Below are positions 1 through 6,103 of a stretch of 7,248 nucleotides of DNA, in pieces. Position numbers and translations under genes: made by a program. Source of the stretch: JAQVXR01 sp050945755 (GTDB taxonomy: Bacteria > Bacillota > Dehalobacteriia > Dehalobacteriales > Dehalobacteriaceae); NCBI GenBank assembly GCA_050945755.1, contig JBMNTN010000082.1, forward strand, positions 1 through 7,248, read 5' to 3'. The first letter of the stretch is position 1, and each line of letters opens with the position of its first letter. The notes beneath the pieces are model-generated. The model did no database searches. It saw only the letters and a list, made by a program, of their open reading frames with translations, and was not told the origin of the DNA.

Positions 1-959
1 AAAGAACGATAATCTACCTGCCCTTGTTTAAGCTTATTATCCCCAGCCGAATGTTTTTTTTGGCGCTTGCCGCCTCCCCCCTGGCTCAGGGAAATAAATC
101 CCCGGTGAAACCCCCGCTCCAGCAGTGAAAAGGCAATAGCAAAAAGGACCACACCTAGAACGATAATTAAGATGCCCCACCCAAATCCCGTGAAAAAGTC
201 CCCGGAAAGACCGGAAACCAAGGCCAGAGATCCCCACCCCCATGGGAAGAAATCCATGACACGAATCATTTCTTCTTGTCCTGCCAGCCATGCGGCAATA
301 TTGATTTGTTCTCCCCCGCTAATTAATAAATTGGGAATTTGACAAACCAGCGCAATCAAAATCCCTGTGAGAGCTCCAATAGCACCAACTGCTTCCCTGC
401 TTCGATGCGGAGGCACAATGCGCATCACGAGGAGATTTATCAATTCTGACAGCGCAGTGCCAATTATCAAGAGCCCAAGGCCGACCAGCATGACCAGAAT
501 ATAAAACGGCGCTCCCGCTTTAAAAAGCAGACCATAAAAAATACCCGGTAAAAAGGCAAATATTACTGCGACAATTAAGTTGCTGCCAATTACAGACAGT
601 GACTTTACCGCAAAAACAGCTCTTAAATTTACCGGAGCCATAAAAAGCAATTCCAAGTCATCAGCCATATAAAGTGCGGCAAATGCCGCTGTAATCCCAA
701 AAAAGATTTCAACCACCAAACCGGACATAAATAAAAGGGAAAGAAATCCCCGGGCAATTTCCGGAGGCATGGTTGTCAATGCTCCATAGGCATAAGAACC
801 TAGGAAAACAATACCTGCTGCCATCGCCAATATTATTGCGGCCATTCCAATCAGGGCGCCTAACGATTGATGACGCAGCTGATTCCGCTTTACGCGCATT
901 TGGTTTTTCAAAAGCAATTTAAAGTCTTGCATGAAGGATTGTTTCGGTTGTGTTTCCAT
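1..959 (-). CDS. ABC transporter permease (ABC-2/putative ABC exporter type), 3' end beyond window
   Basis: This is the membrane subunit of an ABC exporter. Its frame is open from the ATG at 959 to the left edge (319 codons seen, no stop), so the C-terminus is missing. The first 30 residues are basic and cytoplasmic in character. Hydrophobic segments follow at about residues 33-58, 71-95, 117-145, 151-177, 190-212 and 243-280, then a polar, glycine- and lysine-rich stretch at 290-319. Residues 99-113 carry an ADDLELLFMAPV-N-LRAVF block, which I recognise from multi-spanning permeases of ABC exporters. Family members are often over 500 residues, so a second half is expected to the left. The start codon overlaps the stop of the ATPase gene (TAATG), with GGAGG and GGAGAG sequences just upstream, so translation is probably coupled. 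The substrate cannot be read from the sequence. Confidence 0.85.
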   Translation of the reverse strand, partial: METQPKQSFMQDFKLLLKNQMRVKRNQLRHQSLGALIGMAAIILAMAAGIVFLGSYAYGALTTMPPEIARGFLSLLFMSGLVVEIFFGITAAFAALYMADDLELLFMAPVNLRAVFAVKSLSVIGSNLIVAVIFAFLPGIFYGLLFKAGAPFYILVMLVGLGLLIIGTALSELINLLVMRIVPPHRSREAVGAIGALTGILIALVCQIPNLLISGGEQINIAAWLAGQEEMIRVMDFFPWGWGSLALVSGLSGDFFTGFGWGILIIVLGVVLFAIAFSLLERGFHRGFISLSQGGGGKRQKKHSAGDNKLKQGQVDYRS

Positions 960-1741
960 TACTCTCCGCTTTCCTCCTCCAGGCTTTTAATTAATTCGGC
1001 AGTTTCATGGCCTCCGGTAAGCTCTAAAAATATATCTTCCAAGCTTTCCTCACCGTGACCGACTTTATTGCGCAGTTCTTGAGGACTTCCCTGGGCAATT
1101 AGCTTACCGTCTTTGAGAATTGCCACTCGATGGCACATTCGTTCCGCAATTTCCAGAATATGAGTGGAAACAAGCACAGCTACACCTTGCTTGGCCATTT
1201 CCTGTAGTACATCTTTCAGTAGACGGGCGCTGGCGGGATCAAGACCGACGGTAGGCTCATCCAAAAGAATTACTTTGGGTTGGTGAATCAAAGCTCCTGC
1301 CAAGATCACCTTCTGGCGCATGCCATGGGAATAACCCTCCAATAATTCATCAGCTCGGTTTTTCAAACCAAACATAGCCAGCAGTTGTTCCGTCCTGCTT
1401 TTTATCAGTTCTTTTGGTACCCGATAAAGAGCGGCAATCAGATGTAGAAATTCCCGCGCAGAAAGCTTTCCGTATAATTTGGGCTGGTCAGGAACATAGG
1501 CCATCAGTGCTTTTGCTTGAGCAGAATGTTTGTTAATGTTATAACCACAGATAAAGGCTTCCCCCTCACTAGGTTCCAAAAGGCCCGTTAACATTCTGAT
1601 GGTGGTAGTTTTACCCGCTCCGTTTGGCCCCAAAAAACCAAGGATCTCTCCTGCTTTAACTTCAAGGTTCAGTCCTTTGACCACCGGAACAGAGCCGTAT
1701 TTTTTTGTGAGATTATTAGTTTTGATAAGAACATTATCCAT
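959..1741 (-). CDS. ABC transporter ATP-binding protein
   Basis: This 260-residue protein is the ATPase that powers the permease encoded immediately downstream. In order it shows the Walker A motif GPNGAGKTT (residues 38-46), a Q-loop region around VPDQPKLY (83-90, Q86), a signature motif in the variant form YSHGMRQK (137-144) in place of LSGGQ, the Walker B motif VILLDEP (157-163), the D-loop GLDP (166-169) and the switch histidine H194 in VSTH. The variant signature is common in ABC-2-type exporter ATPases and does not suggest loss of activity. The last 40 residues are acidic (ending EEESGE), as often seen in this group. The start is supported by a GAAGGAG ribosome binding site at 1750-1756, eight bases from the ATG. 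The stop overlaps the permease start by one base. Length and motif set are complete, so the gene is probably functional. Its substrate is unknown. Confidence 0.95.
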   Translation of the reverse strand: MDNVLIKTNNLTKKYGSVPVVKGLNLEVKAGEILGFLGPNGAGKTTTIRMLTGLLEPSEGEAFICGYNINKHSAQAKALMAYVPDQPKLYGKLSAREFLHLIAALYRVPKELIKSRTEQLLAMFGLKNRADELLEGYSHGMRQKVILAGALIHQPKVILLDEPTVGLDPASARLLKDVLQEMAKQGVAVLVSTHILEIAERMCHRVAILKDGKLIAQGSPQELRNKVGHGEESLEDIFLELTGGHETAELIKSLEEESGE

Positions 1742-1834
1742 GAATACTTCTCCTTCTAAATTATTAGTCTACAATCAATATATCGATACATTTCTAATTT
1801 TTTCTTTATATTGTATTCATTCCCATAATTTCTT

Positions 1835-1840
1835 ATTATA
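1835..1840 (-). promoter_or_regulatory. Possible -10 box for the ABC operon
   Basis: On the minus strand this is a perfect TATAAT about 94 bases upstream of the ATPase start. At a 17-base spacing the matching -35 position reads only GATATT, which is a poor match, so the call rests on the -10 hexamer in an AT-rich region. It is weak evidence and could be chance. Confidence 0.25.
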
Positions 1841-1880
1841 AAGTGACTTTTTGCAACAATATCTTTTGTCTAAAAACCAC

Positions 1881-1897
1881 AGCCATAAAGTATGGCT
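1881..1897. repeat. Perfect 7-bp palindrome with 3-base loop
   Basis: AGCCATA and TATGGCT flank the loop AAG. The palindrome lies between the divergent operons, about 140 bases upstream of the ATPase start and 225 bases upstream of the coiled-coil gene. On the minus strand the right arm is followed by GTGG and a run of five T, so a short hairpin with a T-rich tail is possible there. It could equally be an operator for a dimeric repressor. Neither role can be decided from the sequence. Confidence 0.45.
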
Positions 1898-1938
1898 ATC
1901 TACAAATGCGGCAGCTTGCTATATGTTCCGACTGATAT

Positions 1939-1958
1939 TACAAATTCTCCGGTTTGTA
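1939..1958. repeat. Interrupted palindrome TACAAA-N8-TTTGTA
   Basis: Two 6-base arms in perfect inverted order are separated by 8 bases. A six-base arm is short enough to arise by chance in AT-rich DNA. I list it because it is the second palindrome in the same divergent promoter region and its spacing suits a dimeric regulator. Confidence 0.25.
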
Positions 1959-2057
1959 TTAATTTCCTTTGCTAATCTCAGTATTTTTTGAGGTTTCATA
2001 ACGATACTATCGCATAAAAGACTCTCTGTGTATAACTAAATAATTCCTTTCATAAAA

Positions 2058-2086
2058 TTGGGCTGTTATTAGTTAAACCTTATGGT
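2058..2086 (+). promoter_or_regulatory. Probable sigma-A-type promoter for the coiled-coil/glycosidase unit
   Basis: TTGGGC (2058-2063) and TATGGT (2081-2086) are separated by exactly 17 bases. Each matches four of six positions of the TTGACA and TATAAT consensus. The -10 ends 34 bases before the ATG at 2121, leaving room for a short leader that contains the ribosome binding site. It is the best placed candidate in the region but is not strong. Confidence 0.35.
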
Positions 2087-2108
2087 AAGATAAAAGAAAT
2101 GTAAAAAG

Positions 2109-2115
2109 AAGGTGG
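2109..2115 (+). promoter_or_regulatory. Ribosome binding site that fixes the start at 2121
   Basis: AAGGTGG differs from AAGGAGG at one base and lies 5 bases before the ATG at 2121. A GTG at 2112 is in the same frame but lies inside this site and has no site of its own, so the ATG is the better start. Confidence 0.7.
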
Positions 2116-2120
2116 GGTTT

Positions 2121-2567
2121 ATGAACAACGGAAGAGTATCTGTCGAATTGCAGAAAGATGCAACCAAACAATATACGAAAAATACGAAGCACTCCCAAAA
2201 CGATTACAAACGAAAAATCCGAATAATGCTTCCTTTTATTTTTTTATGGGTTGTCCTGGTTTATGGGGGCTACTGGTATCTTGATATGAGGATGGATCAA
2301 ATGCAAAAGCAAATTAACCAAGCTATTGTTGATGTTCAAATAAATAATAACAAAAACATTCAAGAATTAAACGAAAAGCTGTCCATCGTACAAAGCGAAA
2401 TGCAAGATATCTCCTGGGCCCTGGAGCAAACAGGCAAAGAACTCAGCACATCCGGTTCATCTGCCAGAGAGGAACTAAATAAAAGAATTGCAGAACTAGA
2501 TAACCGCCTAGAAGAACTAACAAAAAGTTTGGAGATTTTAAAGGAGTCTAAAGGTGAAATTAATTAA
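2121..2567 (+). CDS. Single-pass membrane protein with extracytoplasmic coiled coil, function unknown
   Basis: I do not recognise a named family. The 148-residue product has a polar, lysine-rich N-terminus (residues 1-34, ending KRKIR), one hydrophobic segment (about 35-54, LPFIFLWVVLVYGGYWYL) and then a long charged helix-forming stretch (57-145) with heptad-like spacing of I, L and V. A small S/G-rich break at 109-114 (STSGSS) divides the coiled coil in two. The positive charge before the membrane segment predicts the N-terminus inside and the coiled coil outside the cytoplasm. No catalytic motif is visible, so a scaffold, anchor or partner role is likely but inferred. The stop lies 14 bases inside the next gene, a membrane-anchored glycosidase that also begins with an external coiled coil, so the two products may associate. 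The start is ATG 2121 with AAGGTGG upstream. Confidence 0.85.
   Translation: MNNGRVSVELQKDATKQYTKNTKHSQNDYKRKIRIMLPFIFLWVVLVYGGYWYLDMRMDQMQKQINQAIVDVQINNNKNIQELNEKLSIVQSEMQDISWALEQTGKELSTSGSSAREELNKRIAELDNRLEELTKSLEILKESKGEIN
2540..2546 (+). promoter_or_regulatory. Ribosome binding site for the GTG start at 2554
   Basis: AAAGGAG lies 7 bases before the GTG at 2554, inside the end of the preceding gene. It decides in favour of this GTG, since the first in-frame ATG would remove the whole hydrophobic N-terminus. Confidence 0.75.
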
Positions 2568-3615
2568 GTTTTTCTTTTTATTTACGATTGCGCCTCTTTT
2601 TGGAGTCATAGTTGCGTTAGCTTGGAATTATGATGAAATTGCTTTTACTGACTGCCGTCCACTATTATTAGATATTTCAACTTCCCAAACATATTCAGAA
2701 AGCATGATGAGAGTATTTGACGATCTTAAAACGAAAGAAATATTTTTGCAAGATTCCTTAAAAGAAGAGGAAAAATTATTTTTAGAGCAGCAAGAACTTT
2801 TAAAAGAGTTATCTCAAAAAAGTCGGGCACAACAGCTTAAATCGGAGAAAGTATATGAAGAAATGATTTTATCCCGTTTAGGTGAACCAATAAAAGAATT
2901 CAACAGTAAAGATGTAGAAATATTTATATTTGAGCTAAAGAAAGAAGACCTGAGGGGTTATATGGCTAAGGTTCGGCTCAATAACCCTAAGTCATTGCAA
3001 ATTGCTTTATCTCCAAAAGAAAAGAAAAATGGAGAAACAACCAGTGACGCAGTAAAAAGACTTGGCGGGGTTTTTGGTGTAAATGGTGGCGGCTTTGCCA
3101 AGTCTACAAAAGATGGCATTGTGCGACTTGTACCCTTAGGAAATACTATGATTAAAGGAGAGTTAGTGGGCGATTTTATTCCTTCCTATAACGACCTATC
3201 CTTTGCCGGTTTTACAAAAGAAGGAAAGTTGGTGGGAGGAGTATATGATAACGAAGATGAACTAAAGAAATCCGGAGCTTGGCAGGGAGTAAGTTTTGTC
3301 CCTGTTTTAATTAAGAATTGGCAGCCTGTAGAAATTCCGAAAAAATGGGCACGGCAACGACAGCCGCGCACGGTTTTGGGCCAGTATCCCAACGGTGATT
3401 TATTTTTTATCGTAGTAGATGGCCGCCGCAGTAATTGGAGCAAGGGAATTTCCCTTGAGGAAATGCAGGTTACTTTAATGCGGTTAGGTGTAATGGAAGC
3501 CTTTAATCTGGACGGTGGCGGATCCAGTTCCTTTGTCTTTCAGGGAAAGGTAATGAACAAGCCTTCTGACGGGAAAGAAAGGCAACTTTCCACAAGTATC
3601 GTAATTCTTCCCTAA
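2554..3615 (+). CDS. Membrane-anchored phosphodiester glycosidase family protein (NAGPA-like)
   Basis: The 353-residue product starts with a hydrophobic signal or anchor (about residues 5-23, after MKLIK). A signal-peptidase-like ALA at 21-23 means cleavage is possible. A charged coiled-coil stretch follows (about 47-107). The C-terminal domain, from about 120, carries the marks of the phosphodiester glycosidase family (the NAGPA/DUF2233 fold): GVNGGGF at 175-181, PRTVLGQ at 271-277, VVDGR at 287-291, and NLDGGGSSS at 318-326 near the end. The animal relative removes N-acetylglucosamine from a phosphodiester. In bacteria the domain occurs in envelope or exopolysaccharide-related proteins, so a target with a sugar-phosphate diester at the cell surface is likely, but the substrate is not known. 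The GTG start overlaps the preceding gene by 14 bases, so the two are translated from one message. All core family motifs are present. Confidence 0.88.
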   Translation: MKLIKFFFLFTIAPLFGVIVALAWNYDEIAFTDCRPLLLDISTSQTYSESMMRVFDDLKTKEIFLQDSLKEEEKLFLEQQELLKELSQKSRAQQLKSEKVYEEMILSRLGEPIKEFNSKDVEIFIFELKKEDLRGYMAKVRLNNPKSLQIALSPKEKKNGETTSDAVKRLGGVFGVNGGGFAKSTKDGIVRLVPLGNTMIKGELVGDFIPSYNDLSFAGFTKEGKLVGGVYDNEDELKKSGAWQGVSFVPVLIKNWQPVEIPKKWARQRQPRTVLGQYPNGDLFFIVVDGRRSNWSKGISLEEMQVTLMRLGVMEAFNLDGGGSSSFVFQGKVMNKPSDGKERQLSTSIVILP

Positions 3616-3622
3616 GTCAGAC

Positions 3623-3654
3623 AAGGGCTAAATACGTTTTGTTCCTGCCTTTTT
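3623..3654 (+). terminator. Weak possible terminator after the glycosidase gene
   Basis: AAGGGC (3623-3628) can pair with GCCTTT (3647-3652), six pairs including one G-T, and the right arm runs into a TTTTT stretch. The 18-base loop and the short stem make it weak. It falls 8 bases after the glycosidase stop and before the separate carbonic anhydrase gene, which is where a terminator would be expected. Confidence 0.3.
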
Positions 3655-3694
3655 GATTATTGTGTCCTTTAATAATAGAAATAGATGATGATAA

Positions 3695-3702
3695 AGAGAG
3701 GG
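3695..3702 (+). promoter_or_regulatory. Ribosome binding site that fixes the start at 3709
   Basis: AGAGAGGG lies 6 bases before the ATG at 3709. In-frame ATGs at 3685 and 3688 lack a good site and would add residues not seen at the start of the family, so 3709 is preferred. Confidence 0.6.
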
Positions 3703-3708
3703 TCTCAT

Positions 3709-4248
3709 ATGAGTAAAATCTTTAATTACTTAGGCCGCACGCCTCAAATTGAAAAAAATACTTTCACTGCTCCCGGTTCCTGCATTATCGGTGATGTCAC
3801 TATCAAGGACGGAGCGAGCATTTGGTATAATTGTGTACTTCGTGCCGATGTGAATAAAATACATATCGGCCGTTTCAGCAATATTCAAGATAATACTACT
3901 GTCCATGCGGACAGCGGTCGTGGTAGCGGTTTGCCTGAAGGCTTACCCACGATTGTCGGTGAATATGTAACTGTGGGACATAACTGTGTCCTTCATGCGT
4001 GCACGATAAAAGATTATTGCTTAATTGGCATGGGAGCGATTATCCTGGACGGTGCGATAATCGGTAAGGGATCTATTATTGGCGCAGGCACATTGATTAC
4101 AAAGGGTACTGTTATTCCTCCGTTTTCCGTGGTAGTTGGCTCTCCAGGGAAAATTGTCCGAACGATGGATGAAAATGCTGTGGAAGAGCGAATGAATCAA
4201 GCAATGCATTATTATCATCTGGCTATGGAAAACAAAAGTAGTTTATAA
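3709..4248 (+). CDS. Gamma-class carbonic anhydrase family protein (left-handed beta-helix hexapeptide repeats)
   Basis: The 179-residue protein matches the short gamma carbonic anhydrase (YrdA/PaaY-like) family in length and layout. The family folds into a left-handed beta helix and forms trimers, with zinc held by histidines from neighbouring subunits. The expected ligands are present: H66 in TTVH, H91 in VGHN and H96 in VLHAC. Also conserved are R45 and D47 in LRAD and the IQDN block at 59-62. Hexapeptide turns run through residues 27-145 (GDVTIKDGA, IGKGSIIGAG, PPFSVVVGSPGKIVR), followed by a C-terminal helix from about 153. It probably interconverts CO2 and bicarbonate in the cytoplasm, although many members of this short family have weak or unproven activity. 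It stands alone, 93 bases after the glycosidase gene. The true start is taken as 3709. Confidence 0.92.
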   Translation: MSKIFNYLGRTPQIEKNTFTAPGSCIIGDVTIKDGASIWYNCVLRADVNKIHIGRFSNIQDNTTVHADSGRGSGLPEGLPTIVGEYVTVGHNCVLHACTIKDYCLIGMGAIILDGAIIGKGSIIGAGTLITKGTVIPPFSVVVGSPGKIVRTMDENAVEERMNQAMHYYHLAMENKSSL

Positions 4249-4284
4249 AAGAAACCCCCATCTGCCTATTAGCATCCAGGGGTT
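4243..4284 (-). terminator. Shared terminator hairpin between converging genes
   Basis: AACCCC (4253-4258) and GGGGTT (4279-4284) form a six-pair stem, with an inner TGC/GCA pairing (4263-4265 with 4272-4274) across internal mismatches. Read on the minus strand the stem is followed by TCTTTTAT, a usable T-rich tail, so it best serves the flavoprotein gene at 4346-4981. Read on the plus strand it lies just after the carbonic anhydrase stop but has no clean T run, so termination there would be weaker. Confidence 0.5.
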
Positions 4285-4345
4285 GATCATAGCTTTTATG
4301 TTGTGTAAAGAATGTTCATCAGGATTAGTTAGATTAGATAACACA

Positions 4346-4981
4346 CTAACGAATAAAACTCATGCTAACTTTCTTTTCCTTTACCGGTTCAGCAACCTTT
4401 TCTTTGCCGTTTTCGACTAGTTTCATAAGCCAAGCCATATTTTTTCCAAGTACTCTCATAATCTGTACGCCTTCTTCATCCTGTAAAGCATCACCCGGTT
4501 TTGTGCCGTGCACAACATTCCAATAGTTGGATGTTGGAATCAACATTTCAGAATAAGTTAGGTAGTGGTTTAACTGATCAAAAGCCGAAACTCCCCCGGA
4601 ACGCCTTACCGCAACAACAGGCGCACCAACCTTGTGCCTGAGCATACCATTATTGGCACCGGCCACATAAACAGCCCTGTCCAAGAATGCTTTCATCGTT
4701 GCTCCTATTGATGAATAATGAACAGGTGATCCCAAAATAATACCGTCTGCTTCTTTCATTTTTTGGATCCATTCATTAACCTTATCATCTGAAATAGCAC
4801 ATTTTTCATCCTTGTTTTTAAAACATTTGCCACAAGCAAGGCAACCTCTGATTGCTTTATTGCCCACATGAACAATTTCAACTGCGATACCTTCTTTTAC
4901 CAGTTCATCAGCAACTGTTTTAATCGCATAATAGGTATTCCCTTCTTCATGGGGACTACCATTAAACGCCACAACTTTCAT
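4346..4981 (-). CDS. Iron-sulfur flavoprotein / NADPH-dependent FMN reductase family protein
   Basis: This 211-residue protein has a flavodoxin-like fold that binds FMN. The N-terminal strand and phosphate loop read VVAFNGSPHEEGNTY (residues 3-17), and ILGSPVHYSSIGATMKAFLDR (82-102) is the second typical FMN-contacting block. Between them, C47, C50, C53 and C61 form CX2CX2CX7C, the compact cysteine motif that binds a [4Fe-4S] cluster in the archaeal and clostridial Isf family, so the protein is likely a redox carrier or quinone/oxygen-detoxifying reductase. The gene starts at ATG 4981 with a very strong AAAGGAGGAG site 9 bases upstream. Its 5' end overlaps by 20 bases the restored frame of the broken ketopantoate-reductase-like gene upstream, so it was probably the second gene of an operon whose first gene has decayed. 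The gene itself appears intact. Confidence 0.9.
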   Translation of the reverse strand: MKVVAFNGSPHEEGNTYYAIKTVADELVKEGIAVEIVHVGNKAIRGCLACGKCFKNKDEKCAISDDKVNEWIQKMKEADGIILGSPVHYSSIGATMKAFLDRAVYVAGANNGMLRHKVGAPVVAVRRSGGVSAFDQLNHYLTYSEMLIPTSNYWNVVHGTKPGDALQDEEGVQIMRVLGKNMAWLMKLVENGKEKVAEPVKEKKVSMSFIR

Positions 4982-5599
4982 TTGTTTGATCTCCTCCTTT
5001 ATCTATTTCAATAAATATTATTTGATATTTCCTAATCTTTTTAAGGAGTATTTCCAGATTGTCTGTTGAAAATGAACGCTTCCCACTTTCTAACTCATTC
5101 AGCATTTCCAATAGCAGGCAACATAATGGCATCTCAATTTTTGGCTTCTTCGGCCAATTTAAACACGGGAATAAAATGATACGGCTTTTCCGTTTTTCTT
5201 TTTCCTACTGCAATATCTTGCCAAATGCCGCTGTGTACTTTTGTGTAGCCTCTTAATCTTTTCGCATAAATATCCAATTGCTTATTCATCCGTTCCAGAT
5301 CTCTTGTTTCCCCTGGAACAAGCATCTGCCGGATTCCAATCATCAAACGCAGTCATTTTTACTCCTGCATAATCCGCCACTTTCAAAACTTCAGCCGCAA
5401 GATCCATCAGCATAAGCCGATAGCGCAGATTATCGAAGACATCGGCTATTTCTTCATTAGTTAACGCTGTTGCCGTTAAAATTGCGCCATAGGCAAGTTT
5501 GGCCCATAAAAAACTGGTAACATTATTACTAATAAAATTCGATCCAAAACCGACATTTCCTCTTCCATTGCGTTTAAGCGGGGGGAACTACTCCCTCTC
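4962..5599 (-). pseudogene. Broken ketopantoate reductase (PanE/ApbA-like) gene, C-terminal half only
   Basis: Translation of the minus strand gives the C-terminal domain of a ketopantoate-reductase-like protein in three frames. From about 5535 it reads NVTSFLWAKLAYG, then ILTATALTNEEIADVF and AAEVLKVADYAGV, down to FDDWNPADA. Near 5320 one extra base shifts the frame, after which PGETRDLERMNKQ and KVHSGIWQDIAVGKRKTE continue the same protein. A second extra base in the T run at 5138-5142 makes an early stop, and beyond it the original frame continues with LLLEMLNELESGKRSFSTDN, a typical end for this group. That frame would stop at 4962, inside the flavoprotein gene. The N-terminal NADP-binding Rossmann half (GxGxxG) is absent. 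The match becomes doubtful upstream of 5565, a TAG lies at 5588-5590, and the IS21 end begins at 5600. Family members of this type reduce ketopantoate or similar 2-oxo acids. This copy cannot make a working enzyme. Confidence 0.8.
4991..5000 (-). promoter_or_regulatory. Strong ribosome binding site of the flavoprotein gene
   Basis: On the minus strand this reads AAAGGAGGAG, an almost ideal match to the 3' end of 16S rRNA, 9 bases before the ATG at 4981. It lies within the decayed coding sequence of the upstream gene, as expected for overlapping operon genes. Confidence 0.8.
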
Positions 5600-5613
5600 T
5601 GTCAATGGCCATT
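5600..5613. repeat. IS21 remnant left terminal inverted repeat
   Basis: TGTCAATGGCCATT is the exact reverse complement of 6163-6176. The next bases, AACACCAG, also resemble the inner part of the right-end repeats (CCAGCA on the same reading), so one inverted end unit is kept. The istB match begins about 8 bases further on, which places the internal deletion junction near 5614-5622. Confidence 0.85.
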
Positions 5614-5621
5614 AACACCAG

Positions 5622-6005
5622 GTTTGTTTTTACACATTTACGGATCTCATCGTAGAACTTTATGCAGCCTTAGCTAATAACAGCTTAAACAAAAAAATCA
5701 ACAATATTTTGAAAAACGACCTAATCATTTTAGATGAATTAGGCTATGTATCCATGGATGAAACCGCATAAGACCATATTTTCCAGTTGGTAACCAGAGC
5801 ATATGAAAATCGTTCATTGATAGTTACCAGCAATCTTGATTTTAGAGAGTGGTCCATCCTCTTTACCAACATGAGTACTGCGGCAGCCGTCTTAGATCGC
5901 TTACTACATCATGCTCATGTGTTTAACCTTCGAGGAGATAGTTATCGAGTAAGACACCGATTGGCACAGCCTCCAAATAAAGTAAACACAAGTTCTACTA
6001 GCTGA
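5622..6005 (+). pseudogene. istB: istB (IS21 helper ATPase) C-terminal fragment with in-frame stop
   Basis: IstB is the AAA+ ATPase that helps the IstA transposase choose and capture target DNA. From 5622 the frame reads VCFYTFTDLIVELYAALANN, then DLIILDELGY (5718-5747), which is the Walker B region. An in-frame TAA stands at 5769-5771, followed by DHIFQLVTRAYENRS, LIVTSNLDFREW (the sensor-I region), LDRLLHHAHVFNLRGDSYR and a stop at 6003-6005. These are characteristic IstB blocks in the right order. The Walker A half is missing because of the internal deletion, and the TAA cuts the rest in two. A TTG at 5787 could open a 72-residue frame, but that would only be a fragment with no ATP-binding loop. 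It is non-functional. Confidence 0.9.
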
Positions 6006-6013
6006 AACAGTCG

Positions 6014-6084
6014 GACTACGCAGATTGCCTAGGAGGCGTTATGCTACGCTCCAGGGCTTCCTAGGCAAACCTTCTACCGTAGTT
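6014..6084. repeat. Large nested inverted repeat between istB and the IS right end
   Basis: TTGCCTAGGA (6025-6034) pairs perfectly with TCCTAGGCAA (6059-6068), and three more inner pairs (G-T, G-C, C-G) extend it to 13. An outer stem, ACTACG (6015-6020) with CGTAGT (6078-6083), lies beyond an asymmetric internal loop. An alternative inner hairpin is GGAgGCGT (6032-6039) with ACGCTCC (6046-6052). The right side is followed by TAAAAAG, not a T run, so it is not a standard terminator on the plus strand. On the minus strand, sequence before the outer stem reads CTTTTTA. The position just after istB suggests a transcript-ending or protective structure belonging to the IS. Confidence 0.7.
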
Positions 6085-6103
6085 AAAAAGCTAAATTCTA
6101 TAC

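Larger units (their letters stand above)
1742..2120. other. Divergent intergenic region (379 bases)
   Basis: This AT-rich region separates the leftward ABC operon from the rightward coiled-coil/glycosidase unit. I find no convincing protein-coding frame, no tRNA-like cloverleaf and no riboswitch I recognise. It does hold a leftward TATAAT box, a rightward promoter candidate, and two short interrupted palindromes, each listed separately. Because both flanking operons point away from it, it should contain both sets of promoters. Confidence 0.7.

Noticed and set aside
37..291. An 84-codon minus-strand frame
   Set aside because: It is an out-of-frame reading of the ABC permease, whose hydrophobic frame is open across the whole stretch from 959 to the left edge. 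Its arginine- and glycine-rich translation is not protein-like.
867..1058. Plus-strand frame across the permease/ATPase junction
   Set aside because: It is antisense to two well-supported coding regions and shows no motif or ribosome binding site.
1599..1841. Plus-strand frame antisense to the ATPase N-terminus
   Set aside because: It overlaps the Walker A coding region in reverse and its translation matches nothing recognisable.
1919..1931. The 13-base sequence CTATATGTTCCGA, found again at 6189-6201
   Set aside because: The two copies have unrelated flanks, and one shared 13-mer in 7 kb is close to what chance would give. It is not treated as a mobile repeat.
1977..1992. CTCA-N8-TGAG inverted repeat with a T run
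   Set aside because: A four-base arm is too short to support a terminator or operator.
3186..3443. Minus-strand frame inside the glycosidase gene
   Set aside because: It is a shadow of the strongly supported NAGPA-like coding sequence.
4021..4218. Minus-strand frame inside the carbonic anhydrase gene
   Set aside because: It is a shadow frame rich in His, Asn and Arg, opposite a complete family protein.
5059..5256. Plus-strand frame over the PanE-like remnant
   Set aside because: It is antisense to sequence with clear ketopantoate reductase family blocks and has no motif of its own.
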